NCBI GenBank assembly: GCA_023313575.1 | Contig: JAJTTP010000030.1 | Location: forward strand, 186,001 to 250,000 | DNA length: 64,000 nt | Origin: Eutypella sp. D-1 | Lineage: Eukaryota; Ascomycota; Sordariomycetes; Xylariales; Diatrypaceae | Direction: 5' to 3' | Part shown: piece after piece, positions 49,288 to 59,483 of the stretch | How positions within the stretch are numbered: position 1 is the stretch's first letter | Layout: each line of letters begins with the position of its first letter | Translations under genes and position numbers: made by a program | Notes under the pieces: model-generated | Seen by the model: only the letters and a program-made list of their open reading frames with translations | What the model was told of the DNA's origin: nothing | The model's database searches: none

Positions 49288-50244
49288 TCAGCCCGGTCTC
49301 TGCGGCGGTCCCGCTACTTCATTCCTTAGCGCGTCCGAATTATCGCGGCTGTCAAAAGTGTCGGAGCTGTGGAACTTCTCGTCTAGCGTGGCCGTAGCCA
49401 GTTCCGACCTTGGATTCCCGTCCAGCTCGCCTTCTTTTGAGTGTGCGTGTACTTCCCACCCGCGCCATTGTCCATCCAATTCTTGTGGAGGCGGCGGCGT
49501 CGAGATCGGTACCGGGTGCTCGCTCGCTGCAGCGGATTCCCTCGCCAGAGCCTCCGCCTTCCTCTTGTTCCGCAAGTATCTCCAGAGGAATAACGCCCCC
49601 AGCACCACTAGAATCGCCCCGACCCCTGCCCCGACGCTGGCGCCAACGATGGTACCTATCGACAGCCCCCGCCGTGTGCTGGTTTCCTGAGGCAAGCCCG
49701 TCGCCGACGCCGAAGCCGATGATGTTGCGCTTGCCGGTGCCTGCCGGCGGTCGCAGTCATACACCATAGAGCAGCTCACGTTGCCCCACTGGTACACATT
49801 CTTCTGGTAAGAGGCCCAGCACGAGAAATCCCCCCACCCGTTGTTCCCCTTCCCCGCGTACTCCCCATCCGCTACCCTTGGTCCCAACTCCGCCGTGAAC
49901 GTGACCCCCGTCGTGGTGAAGAGCGCCGATGTCGTCGAGTCGACCCACAGGCTGTACTGGCCCTCGGGCGTGGGCACGACGGCAACATCCTCTGGCTGGC
50001 CTCGCACGGGACCGCGAAAGTAGGCCATCTGTGACAGGAAGCTTTTGCTGGGGCTTGTGCAATCCGCCAGCACAACATGCTCGTCTAGGTCGCGGTAGGA
50101 GAACTGTCTGCCCGATTCACGTCCGAAGACGGCGGCACCCGCCGATTTCGTTATCTGGAGGGAAAGAATGGCCGCTATGAGATGGCCAAACTTTATTGTT
50201 GGCAGGGCGATGCCCTTTTGAGCCGGGTGGTGCATCTTGATCAC
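49288..50244 (-). CDS. single-pass plasma membrane protein with Ser/Ala-rich stalk
   Basis: One exon, 318 aa. It starts with a charged head and a hydrophobic signal segment (about residues 18-37, HLIAAILSLQ). An ectodomain of about 130 residues carries four Cys (62, 142, 158, 164) and a possible N-glycosylation site in GNVSCS. A short Ser/Ala/Thr stalk (about 169-190) leads to a glycine-rich membrane helix (195-222, SIGTIVGASVGAGVGAILVV), a basic stop-transfer WRYLRNKRK, and a cytosolic tail of about 90 residues rich in Pro, Ser and acidic residues. This layout resembles fungal Wsc/Mid2-type cell surface sensors, but no WSC domain is present and I do not recognise the ectodomain. An upstream ATG at 50244 and one three codons later are both possible starts. 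Confidence 0.75.
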   Translation of the reverse strand: MIKMHHPAQKGIALPTIKFGHLIAAILSLQITKSAGAAVFGRESGRQFSYRDLDEHVVLADCTSPSKSFLSQMAYFRGPVRGQPEDVAVVPTPEGQYSLWVDSTTSALFTTTGVTFTAELGPRVADGEYAGKGNNGWGDFSCWASYQKNVYQWGNVSCSMVYDCDRRQAPASATSSASASATGLPQETSTRRGLSIGTIVGASVGAGVGAILVVLGALFLWRYLRNKRKAEALARESAAASEHPVPISTPPPPQELDGQWRGWEVHAHSKEGELDGNPRSELATATLDEKFHSSDTFDSRDNSDALRNEVAGPPQRPG

Positions 50245-52348
50245 CTACTATAGAACTGTCCGAGAGCAGAGGGGCTGTACCCGCCTTAGGTGGAATGGCG
50301 ACTAGGTTGAAAGGTGAGAGATGAGGTTCGTATGTACCGCGGTCGAAGACCGGAAAAATCTATAGCTTCGGGCCTCGAAAAAGATAGAAAGGACACGGTA
50401 GGAAACCTGGGGAGAACGCAGTTGAAGAACTGATCCTCCCAAAGGACCTCGGCCCCGCCCCCTCCCCCGGGTGTCAAGACAAGGGCTAGGAGAGGGGACT
50501 TCAGCTCCTCGAATAGGAGGTGCTAACCATCCACGGTCATGAGGTTGTGGAAGCAGCTTTCGGGCATGGAGAGGATCCTGAAAAACTGCCACTGTACGAC
50601 TCTTATTAGCCACATTCAATTCGCGAGTGGACATCGACTGTCCTGACAAAGCCTCTCAGCGTTTTCATAGTCCTCTCTTGAGCCATATTATTAAGTTATC
50701 TTTATGTTACTGGCCAGGATATTTGCTACCGGGGGGCTTGACTCAGCACTCTATTTTTATATAAGTAGGGGTGGGCATGCTGACATGCTTGGACATGCCA
50801 GCACCCCCAGCAACTGGGCCAGCTGAGGCGCCACACCACGCTGACGGGCTCAGAGGGGACGCCAGAGCACATCAAGAATGCAAAAGTCACCACGTCGCTC
50901 ATACCTATGCTTGCACACACTCCCACTTTGTCAGGCCTCGACTCTCCATCGTATATGCCGCTCTACAGATAGGCACGGTAATGTACTAGTCATGAGAGAG
51001 CAAACAGCCTCGACAACTGTATATTCGCACCAAGCCATGGACGATGCATATTCCTCGCTCGATTCACAACGGTGGTTCGTGCCACAACGGAGGAAGCCAG
51101 AGAGGGAAGGGATGTGTATGCTAGTACTCAAGTGTATCAACATATAACACCGGGATCGCTGCACCGTACATACTGCCACAAAGAGCTAGAGTCGCCCAGC
51201 CTGCTATCAGGTTGCTTAACCCCCACTCTTTCTCCTCTGACTACGAATCCAGCCATACAGGAGGGCTTCACTTAGAAGCCAAATTTCTCTCGATCTGTTA
51301 GCCACTTACCATGCGGTATATGTTTGAACCTATGTCTTGTGTAAGCCTGTATCGAACTGGACTTTATGAGCTACTTATCAGGTATGTAGAGCAGTATTTC
51401 CAAGGGATGGGAATATCCTACATAGCCTATTTTATCCCTGCCATATGTGATCGGCGGCGGCCTAGCAGAAGTGCAGACGCAGCTCAGCAATACTTCCTAC
51501 CCATTAGGCAATTGGATGTGGGAAGTTGGGGTCCCCAAAGGGTTTTTATAAACGATAGTGTACAACTCAATATCTGGGCAGGCATGGATACACCGCCAAG
51601 ATAGATATCTCCATCTCCGGCTCCTAGCCGATGATATACTCAGCCTACCATATATTGAATCCCAGCAACATCACTGGAATTGAATGTAATCGCAAATCCA
51701 ATAGCCGCATTAGGCAGTATGGTAATTGGCACCAGTTGTGATGTTCTTTTATAAACGATAAAATAGTAAGGCTTTGATAACAGGAGGCGCATCATCTCAG
51801 ATAACAGAGGTTTACCCCACGGGTAACGAAGTAGGCTATATATAGGTTCGGTTAGGTAATGACCACCCAGTCGGGTAGGGTGTCCGCAAAGTTGCATAGG
51901 CTCGAATCCTGCATACCCTAGCAGACAAGGGGGGAAAGGGTGTCCCGGGGGAGGGGGGGTTACGATCACTACGGCACCGTAAGTGTGGCAGATGACAATC
52001 CCGAGAGACGGAAGAAAGAAAATACGATTCCGAGGTACCTTATTATAAGAATCGGCATAGAGGCTGCCAATGAGCTCATCAATGGCTACGAGCATCGGTA
52101 ATACAGGCGAGAATGGCATACGCACGTATCAACCAATCTTCGTTTTCCACAGCCTTGCCAGCCTTTAATAAGACTTGTAACAGCAAACCATACAGTATAC
52201 GGTAGACAGTCGCTCATTTTACTTCTGCTTGTGGCATGATCGAAAACGTTCCTCGATATAGCTATAACAACAGATAGATCGAACATGCGACATAACGGCG
52301 TGAACCAATTACCTGCCATATCTTGACCCCTCATGCCAATAAGCTAGC
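50245..52348. other. intergenic spacer
   Basis: No gene is supported. The left part should be the promoter of the minus-strand membrane protein gene. Open frames at 51311-51604 (+) and 51640-52125 (-) overlap weak sequence without motifs. A tRNA-like patch near 51833-51920 was examined and rejected. Confidence 0.5.
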
Positions 52349-53663
52349 TTAGAGCTCCTTCTTGCTCCTCGGCTCGGCAGATCTACCACGAGTGATTGGC
52401 GGATCGTTGTCAATATTCGCCAATGAGAGGCTGAGGAACTCGTGTTTATTCGTCCAGATCTGTTGGTCCTCTTTGAAGTGCTCGATCTCCGAGGGCGGCG
52501 TATTCGGTGACGGCGGTGGGTCGGTGATCTTGGTGATCAGGAAGGCCGTAGAGGCTTCGGCGATGCCATAGATCAGCACGCCGAGCAATGGCACCTGAAG
52601 AAGCGTGTAGAATCCGATTCCGAAACCGAAGAGCAGTCCCTCCCGGCTTCGGAACCAGTTCCGCTTCTGTTCTTTGCTGAGGTGAATGCGCGCGAAATAG
52701 GGCTCCAGAAGCTCACGCATTAAGCTGCGTGATGAGAAATAGGTCTGAAGGAATATGACCAGATATCGCCGAGGCAGGAAGACGCCGGTACCGAAGACGA
52801 CAGCTGCTGGTCCCAACCCTACAGCCTTGTTGAAAGTGTAGAAACTGCATGCTGGAAGGACCAGGCGGCCCACGTAAGGAACGTATGATAGGAAGTATAT
52901 GGCCAAGGAAATTAGGGCCTTCCGGGCGAAACGCCACATAAACATGCTAGATGCCTCTGCAGTGCTCGACGAATGAGTGCTGCCGTCCTTCTTACTGTAC
53001 TGTCGAAGATTTGGGTAGTACATGTCCCGTAGATTGTCGGGGTCCTCGTGTTTGTGCTTCTCAACATAGGTTTGATCGACCCACTTGAGTGAGTCCATGA
53101 ACCTAGACGAATGTATCAGCCAAATGTGAATAATAGCCAGCGGCAGGATGGCGAACGTACATGTTATCCAGGGTGGGTGTCACGTATCTCATAAGAGTCA
53201 TGAGGAATAACGGGACTTGAAGCACATGGTTGGCGATGAGATCGAGTCCATCAACCAAGCTATTATCCCATGTGGCCTTGTCCAAGTCGAAAAACAAGGA
53301 TAGAAAGCCGATGAGGACCTTAATGCCGGTAATGGGGATCGCAATCACTAGTCGAATAGCTATCCCAGCGCCCACGGCTATGAGCGCTTGCTTGTAATGG
53401 GCATTTGTGAAGATCTCCGGGTTCTGCATAGCCCTATGGGCTTCAGTATCGAAACGAAGCAGTTAGCTCCCAGAAACCCCAAAGTTGAAACCTCCCTGTA
53501 GAGCGATGAACCCACCCCCTACCAAAGTCAACTGGGCACCCCGAAGAATGGCGTTGATGTCAAAATGTGAGATATCGAGGGCCTTCTTTAGTTCCTCCTT
53601 ATCAAGTTTCTCTTCAAGTTTCTCTTCAAGCTTATCAAGCTTGGAGCTCTTTGATGCCGCCAT
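52349..53663 (-). CDS. multi-pass membrane protein, Rrt8/UsgS (EI24-like) family
   Basis: Three exons on the minus strand: 53492-53663, 53161-53440 and 52349-53102, 401 aa. The first intron removes an in-frame stop; the join gives ALQGAHRAMQNPEIF, which matches the pattern of fungal UsgS-like proteins. A Lys/Glu-rich N-terminal helix (KLDKLEEKLEEKLDKEELKK) precedes four to six hydrophobic segments, including QALIAVGAGIAIRLVIAIP and RRYLVIFLQTYF, and a soluble tail of about 60 residues. Relatives in yeast (Rrt8, Lds1, Lds2) are lipid droplet or spore wall associated. UsgS is an Aspergillus name for this type. I infer the family from memory of the motif pattern, so the biochemical role stays open. 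Confidence 0.75.
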
Positions 53664-54992
53664 CTCGTAACCTGACGCAAGAGATTAGGTTAATACCCTA
53701 TTCGGAGTCTTCGGTATCTCGGGGTTTCGAGTTTACACTAGATACCTTAAGGTTAGATAGGAATTTATGGAGGTGCTTTCGATGTTATCTTCCTACTCCT
53801 TACCTGCCCAGTAAGTAGGTAGGTAGGCAAACCGGCCAGTTTCAAGGTTGCTGTTGGGGATGTGATAGATAGTAAGTATGTACTGAGTATCCACGGATGA
53901 GCTTAGACAGGTACCTACCTACCTAGCTAGGTAGATTAGACCAGCTAGCCACGTATGTAGGAGCTTTATCTTAATGACGTATCTTATGCAGATAAGGTAG
54001 GTAGTGAGAAATGGGATTGCATGGATTGTATGGATTAGGGCATACCTGGAGCACCTAAGGTAGTTAATGCATTTCCCGGAATTATTGAGATACTGAGATG
54101 TCACGCCTACTACTCTCTTCTCTGTATGTCATACACATATTGAGATAGACTACTCTCCAAACATTAGGTAATGGGTAAGTTACTTAAGAGCTTCGCAGGT
54201 GAGAATATCCTCACTCTTCCGATACACCTGAGTTGCTTGACGTTCCTTTACATAAAAACATATGCCTGCCAAGAGGTAGTTGTTGTGCTGGTCTGACGCC
54301 AATATACACTATATTTGTCATCGCGGGGGTAGGGCCATCCACTTACCATAGTAACATCCGTGAATGTCTTATCATTGGAGATGCAGAGTACATACCTCCA
54401 AGATAGAAAACGACTACGTAGATATCTATGCCGTATCTATGCCACAACCATACCTACGGAGTCCGAGAGGGTACAGTTACTCTTCTTGGGACCCCTTCTT
54501 ACCCGGATTGATAACAGCTGTGCGGGGATTTGGAATTGACATGGCTTGACCAGTAAGTAAGCCGCCGACCCGAGCAATGGGCCACTATCTGTCTATACCT
54601 AATCCAAGGCCAGCCTATCATGCTCATTTTCCCCATGAGCTAGGCAACGAACGCCAATGGCCCTCAACTCGTCTCATCTCCATGACCGAGGCCCCGGGCG
54701 TAGATAGCAACACGCAAGCTGTTGATCCCGGGCTATCACGGCGTGGGATATCATTGGAGATATGTAGCCCTGCCTTTGCGTAGATAGCCGAGACGTGTAT
54801 ACCCTTTGATCGATGCGGGGTAACTCCAAGTATTTATGTCTATATAACATGACTCTGTTGCCTCGTTAAGATCAAGAGTGAATCTCTAGAGTTCCCCAGA
54901 TGCTCCCAGTATAGTAGTAGTGATAACCCTGAACATCTAGCCTGAACAACTAGTCCTTCACATTAGGGCTACAAATACTCGATCTAAAGACA
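53664..54992. other. spacer between two divergent genes
   Basis: Probably contains the promoters of the Rrt8-like gene (leftward) and of formamidase (rightward). It has TACCTACCTACCTAGCTAGG-type sequence at about 53912-53932. Frames of about 60-68 codons show nothing recognisable. Confidence 0.55.
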
Positions 54993-56728
54993 ATGGGCAA
55001 AACCGAGATTCGAACTGTCTGCAAAGTGAGCTTCGACAAGCCCGCTTCTGAGCAGAACGTTCTTCATGTAAGCTTCCCTGGGATACCTCTCCACCTGTGA
55101 ACGCCCTCGACTAACACTTTCGGCAGAACCGTTGGCACCCTGATAGTCTGTTAATCCCTCCAGCCCCTCGCCATTCCTGTCCGGGGTCGGTAATGCTAAC
55201 TTCCTTAAACCCGTACAGTCCCCGTTGCCGGTACGATCCAGGATGGCGAAACGGTCAAGATTGAATGTCTAGACTGGACCGGGGGCCAGATAGGCAACAA
55301 TGATAGCGCCGATGATATCAAGAATATTGACCTGACCCGAGTCCACTATCTGTCTGGCCCCTTTAAGGTCGAGGGCGCTCAGCCAGGGGATCTCCTACTA
55401 GTCGAGATCATGGACGTGCAGCCCTTCCAAGACAAACCTTGGGGGTTTACAGGCATCTTCGACCGAGAAAATGGAGGCGGTTTCCTGGATGAGATCTATC
55501 CGTCTGCGTAAGCGTAGCTCTAATCTTCTGGTGGATCTCCTTCTGTCGCTACAAGCTAACGCCCATGTAGAGCGAAGGCCATCTGGGACTTCGAAGGCAT
55601 ATACTGTACATCGAGGCACATCCCTCACGTCAAATTTGCCGGTCTCATCCACCCGGGAATCCTCGGCTGTGCCCCGTCTCCTGAGGTTCTCGATACGTGG
55701 AACAAGCGTGAGGCGGAATTGATCGCCGCCAATAAGCTCGAACGCACAGTAGCATTGCCTCCTGAGCCGCAGAGCGTTCGTAAGTGGTCATGTCTAATTA
55801 CGCTTTTATGTTATCGGAGACTGACCCGCCGTTGCAGATGCCGGCTCCGCAGATCCTGGCATTAAAGAGAAGGTAGGCAAGGAGGGCGCTCGCACCATCC
55901 CGGGAAGGCCAGAGCACGGTGGCAACTGCGAGTAAGTCATCGTAACCCATTTTAGTTCTGAGATTACGAAGCGGATGATGCTCATAGCGACGGAACAGCA
56001 TCAAGAATTTGAGCCGCGGGAGCAAGGTCTACCTTCCCGTGCACGTGGAAGGGGCGAAGTTCTCCGTCGGCGATCTCCACTTCTCCCAGGGAGACGGAGA
56101 GATCAGCTTCTGTGGCGCCATCGAGATGGCTGGTGTGATCACCATCAACTTCAAGGTCATCAAGAACGGAATGGCGGACCTCGGCCTTAAATCCCCCATC
56201 TACATCCCCGGTCCGGTGGAACCGCAGTTTGGAGCTGGCAGGTACATATACTTCGAGGGTTTCTCGGTCGATGAGCTGGGCAAGCAGCATTACATGGACG
56301 TGACTGTGGCCTACCGACAGACCAGCCTACGTGCGTTACCCTCTAGCCCTTGCTATCGAAGCCCAGAAAAGGCGGCAGCCTAGTTGAAATAGCTAACGAT
56401 GGGAACAGGGTGCATCGAGTATCTCCGACGCTTCGGGTATTCAGACTACCAGATCTATCTCCTCCTCTCATGTGCTCCTATCCAGGGCCACGTCGCGGGC
56501 ATAGTCGATATCCCCAATGCTTGTACCACGCTTGGCTTACCCATAGACATTTTCGACTTCGACATATCGCCCAACGCGATACTGGCCAAATCCCTGGAAA
56601 TGGGCACCTGTGCCTTTGAGAGCGATCCTAAGACTGGCAAGGCCAAGAAGGGTGAGGTCACGACCGGTGGTAAAAACAATCAGTTCAGCTTTGGGGGTGG
56701 CTTGAGCTACAAACCTGTGGAAGGGTAG
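54993..56728 (+). CDS. fmdS: formamidase (FmdA/AmdA family)
   Basis: Seven exons: 54993-55067, 55127-55145, 55219-55507, 55571-55779, 55838-55931, 55999-56330 and 56409-56728, 445 aa. Exon 2 has only 19 nt but is needed to give NRWHPDIPVAG. Family hallmarks run through the chain: ECLDWTGGQIGNNDSADDI, VHYLSGPF, HVKFAGLIHPGILGCAPS, PEHGGNCDIKNLSRGSKVYL, VHVEGAKFSVGDLHFSQGDG and EISFCGAIEMAGV. The enzyme hydrolyses formamide to formate and ammonia and serves nitrogen scavenging in fungi. Length and motif order fit the Aspergillus FmdS type. Acetamide activity cannot be excluded. Regulation by nitrogen (GATA factors) is known for relatives but was not tested here. Confidence 0.95.
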
Positions 56729-57256
56729 GCGCTGGGCACAATTGAGGACTGGAACTCCATGTATGGAATGTTCGGTGGAACCTAACCTGGAATACAATAG
56801 CGAGGGGTTGTAGCTGTGATTTCCAGCAATGAAGTTTGTTATCCGAAACAAGAAAATGATTACACTACTTTACGGCCCTTCCCGATCCCCAGTAAGATGT
56901 AAGATGTGATCTCGCTCGCGCTTGGGATCCAGAAGATGTGATAGGGGTGGCTCACCTCTAGCGCTTGCTCGGGTAAGTCAGGGATGTGGTATGTAGGTCT
57001 TGCACGGCATGCCTCTGAACACTAACTGGATTAGCTTATGCAATTCAAGAGTCGGCGTCCCCTCGCATATGATAGTACAATATAAACCAGAGAGATCAAG
57101 ATACTATGTTCAATTTTCGCTGGACTGCTGTACGGTGATGATCGCTAACTTTTCAACTCGCCTGGTGCTCTTGGTGACATCGATGACCTAGGGGCTTAAT
57201 GCAGATGCGAACCATGGAGATCGAATCTGGTACACCTTTCTGAAAATTTTGGGGGT
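56729..57256. other. short spacer between convergent genes
   Basis: This holds the 3' ends of formamidase and OTU1, which face each other. I see no gene or repeat in it. Confidence 0.6.
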
Positions 57257-58316
57257 TTATTGATTGTCCTGAATCTCCGAGATGTTGGCGTGTCCAGTTT
57301 TCAAAGAGTGCTCAGCCAGGGCTTTTTGCCCCTGGCCAATCCAGCCACAGTCGTTACACATGACTACGAACCCTGATGTGTCGGTATAGTAGTGGTGCTC
57401 CTCCTTCAGCTTCCTACACATCTCCTTGGTGTGCTGAAGAACGTGGTCGCTACTATCGACGGCCCACCGGGTGACGTCGAACTCCATCTCCTCCTGGTCC
57501 TCGACAAAGACCTCTGCGACGCGGTCGTAGTGGATATCGGAGTATATGATGACGCAGCGTAGGTCGTACTGGCCCTCGCCGAACTTGAAGATGTTGTTCG
57601 TCCTCACGTCGACGCTGCAGATCTCCAAGCCGAACGTCTCCGAGAGGATACCTAGCTCGATCGCGCCACCCCAGCTATCAGGCTGCAACATACGAGCGCA
57701 ATACCGTTCCGGACTTGACCCGAGAATTGCCTCGCTATACTTTTCGGGGTTATCCCTGATGTGGTCCACTATGATGCGCCGTAGCTGCTCCGGGGTGTAC
57801 CCCTCGGGAGAAGGCTGCAGACCTCTGAGAGCGCCACTAACCGCGGTGAAGAGACAGCTGTTATCGTCAGGCATGACCCGGAGGACTAGAAGTAAGTTAT
57901 CAGAATGCGATATTGAGTAAATAAGGACTGGAGGTTTCGTAGATACCTAAGGTAGAGCAGGTCTCGGGCATAAGCACACTGATGTTCTGGTCCTTGATGC
58001 CCTTGGGCGGCTGCGAACTAGGGACAGCATCGGACGCAGATGCGGACGTAGCCGGTGCGGCCGAGAAAGCAGGCGCTTCGCTTGACGAGGATTTCTCGAC
58101 AGGAACGACAGTCAGGCTCTCTCGCCGAAGACCGAGAGACTGCAGCGAAGTATCGGGTTTATCCAGCTCTAAGGCCTGAGGGGGCCACCCATACTTAATC
58201 GTCACCTCGGATGCGCTCGTGGCTTGCTTGATTGATTCGAGGAGCTGGCCTACGGTAGCAGCATCATCGAGTTCGAGTGTGCCCCCTCCAGAAGGAGCCT
58301 TGTACCGCAATCTCAT
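57257..58316 (-). CDS. OTU1: ubiquitin thioesterase OTU1 (Yod1 type)
   Basis: Exons on the minus strand 57947-58316 and 57257-57885, 332 aa. The N-terminal 75 residues form a UBX-like ubiquitin-fold region that in relatives binds Cdc48/p97, followed by a Ser/Ala/Pro linker. The OTU cysteine protease domain begins at PDDNSCLFTAV, with Asp131 and the catalytic Cys134. The catalytic His242 lies in IIYSDIHYDRV. A C-terminal C2H2 zinc finger has Cys300, Cys303, His316 and His322 (CNDCGWIGQGQKALAEH), as in Otu1/Yod1. The enzyme trims ubiquitin chains from Cdc48 substrates in ER-associated degradation and related paths. All catalytic and zinc residues are present. The single intron precedes the OTU domain. 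Confidence 0.96.
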
Positions 58317-58539
58317 GGTGGGTAGAGCAAATCGGTGAGAAGATGCCTAGCTCTGCACACGGAGGCAGGTTTTTGTGTATACGGCACAGGCTACCTAGGG
58401 TAGGCTAGGCCGGGTACTATAAGTACTTATACTTGAGTCAATGAGCCGCCGAACTAACTTGGAAACCAAAAGGGCTCTATGCGCCTACTTTGGGTACTTG
58501 TCACTCAACTGGGATATCTGTATATAAGCAGTATCTACT

Positions 58540-58555
58540 TAGGTATATATACCTA
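58540..58555. repeat. perfect 16-bp palindrome TAGGTATATATACCTA
   Basis: Self-complementary over 16 bases and directly followed by GGTAGGTA. Confidence 0.8.
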
Positions 58556-58973
58556 GGTAGGTAATGAAGAGCTGAAAGATGGCCTGGGGGCACTTTGTGC
58601 TAGAAGCAAAGAACTAAATAGCTACCTAGGAGGTAGGTACTCGAGAGTACTACAATAGGCATGTAAACAATCTTCACCTCTCAAGTTGGGCGCAAATACC
58701 TCTTAAGCTACATGTACCTATAACATGGTAGCCTGGGTATCTTTGTTGTCCCGTCACCTTTCGAGGTTGCTCTTGCATGCCAAACACAGCTTGCCTTACT
58801 CCGTACAGGAGGTAGGTACTTAATTACTAGCAATACAGCTGAGGGGCAGAGAACTCAATAATACGATATTCAGTTAAACAGGAGACGGAGAAGCTGACTA
58901 ATATCTCCGATGTTTGTAACTGTCCCGTACCCGGACCTAACCGGGACGACCCACTTTAAGTACATACCAGGGT

Positions 58974-58989
58974 ACCTAGAGCTCTAGGT
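58974..58989. repeat. perfect 16-bp palindrome ACCTAGAGCTCTAGGT
   Basis: Self-complementary over 16 bases, flanked by further TAGGT words on the right. Confidence 0.8.
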
Positions 58990-59483
58990 GCTAGGTACTA
59001 CAGCTAACGGAACATTAGGGAAATTGAACCTAAAACTTCAATCCGTTAGTATCTTTTAAAGGTTATCCCGTCTCCATCTTATAATTATTAGTATTGATTA
59101 ATACTTACCCATCGTATCATTCAATATTGTTCAATACCGTTCAATTCCGCTCAATACCTGCTTTCATCTATCCCATGCTTAGTTGGTGATATGGAATGGA
59201 TCGTGTAGTATCCATTACCATTGGCGCCTCCGATATCACTATCACCATCTACGACCTTCGTATATCTCTCTGATCCTCAGAACGCGTAGAACAAACCATT
59301 GGAAAAAGGCAAAAAGGAAAAAAGAGAAAAGAAGGGAAAAAAAGAAAGACGCATCGCTATCTAAAACTCCCCGGACTAACATGAACTGGGAACCTATCCA
59401 TATAACACGATAACACGATAACACACTGTAACGACTATAACGCGCTATAACTTGATTACCCTTGCGCGGATGCAACTCAGATA

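Larger units (their letters stand above)
58317..59483. other. spacer between divergent OTU1 and RSC-subunit genes
   Basis: No gene is supported; both promoters should lie here. It is one of the densest places for TACCTAGG-type words (about 58391, 58540-58560, 58624, 58971-58999) and contains two perfect 16-bp palindromes. An A/G-rich tract lies at about 59299-59350. Confidence 0.6.

Noticed and set aside
51833..51920. tRNA-like patch with GGCTCGAATCC and six of seven acceptor pairs
   Set aside because: The T loop starts with C, the spacing before the D arm is too long and no proper anticodon arm forms, so it is probably chance.
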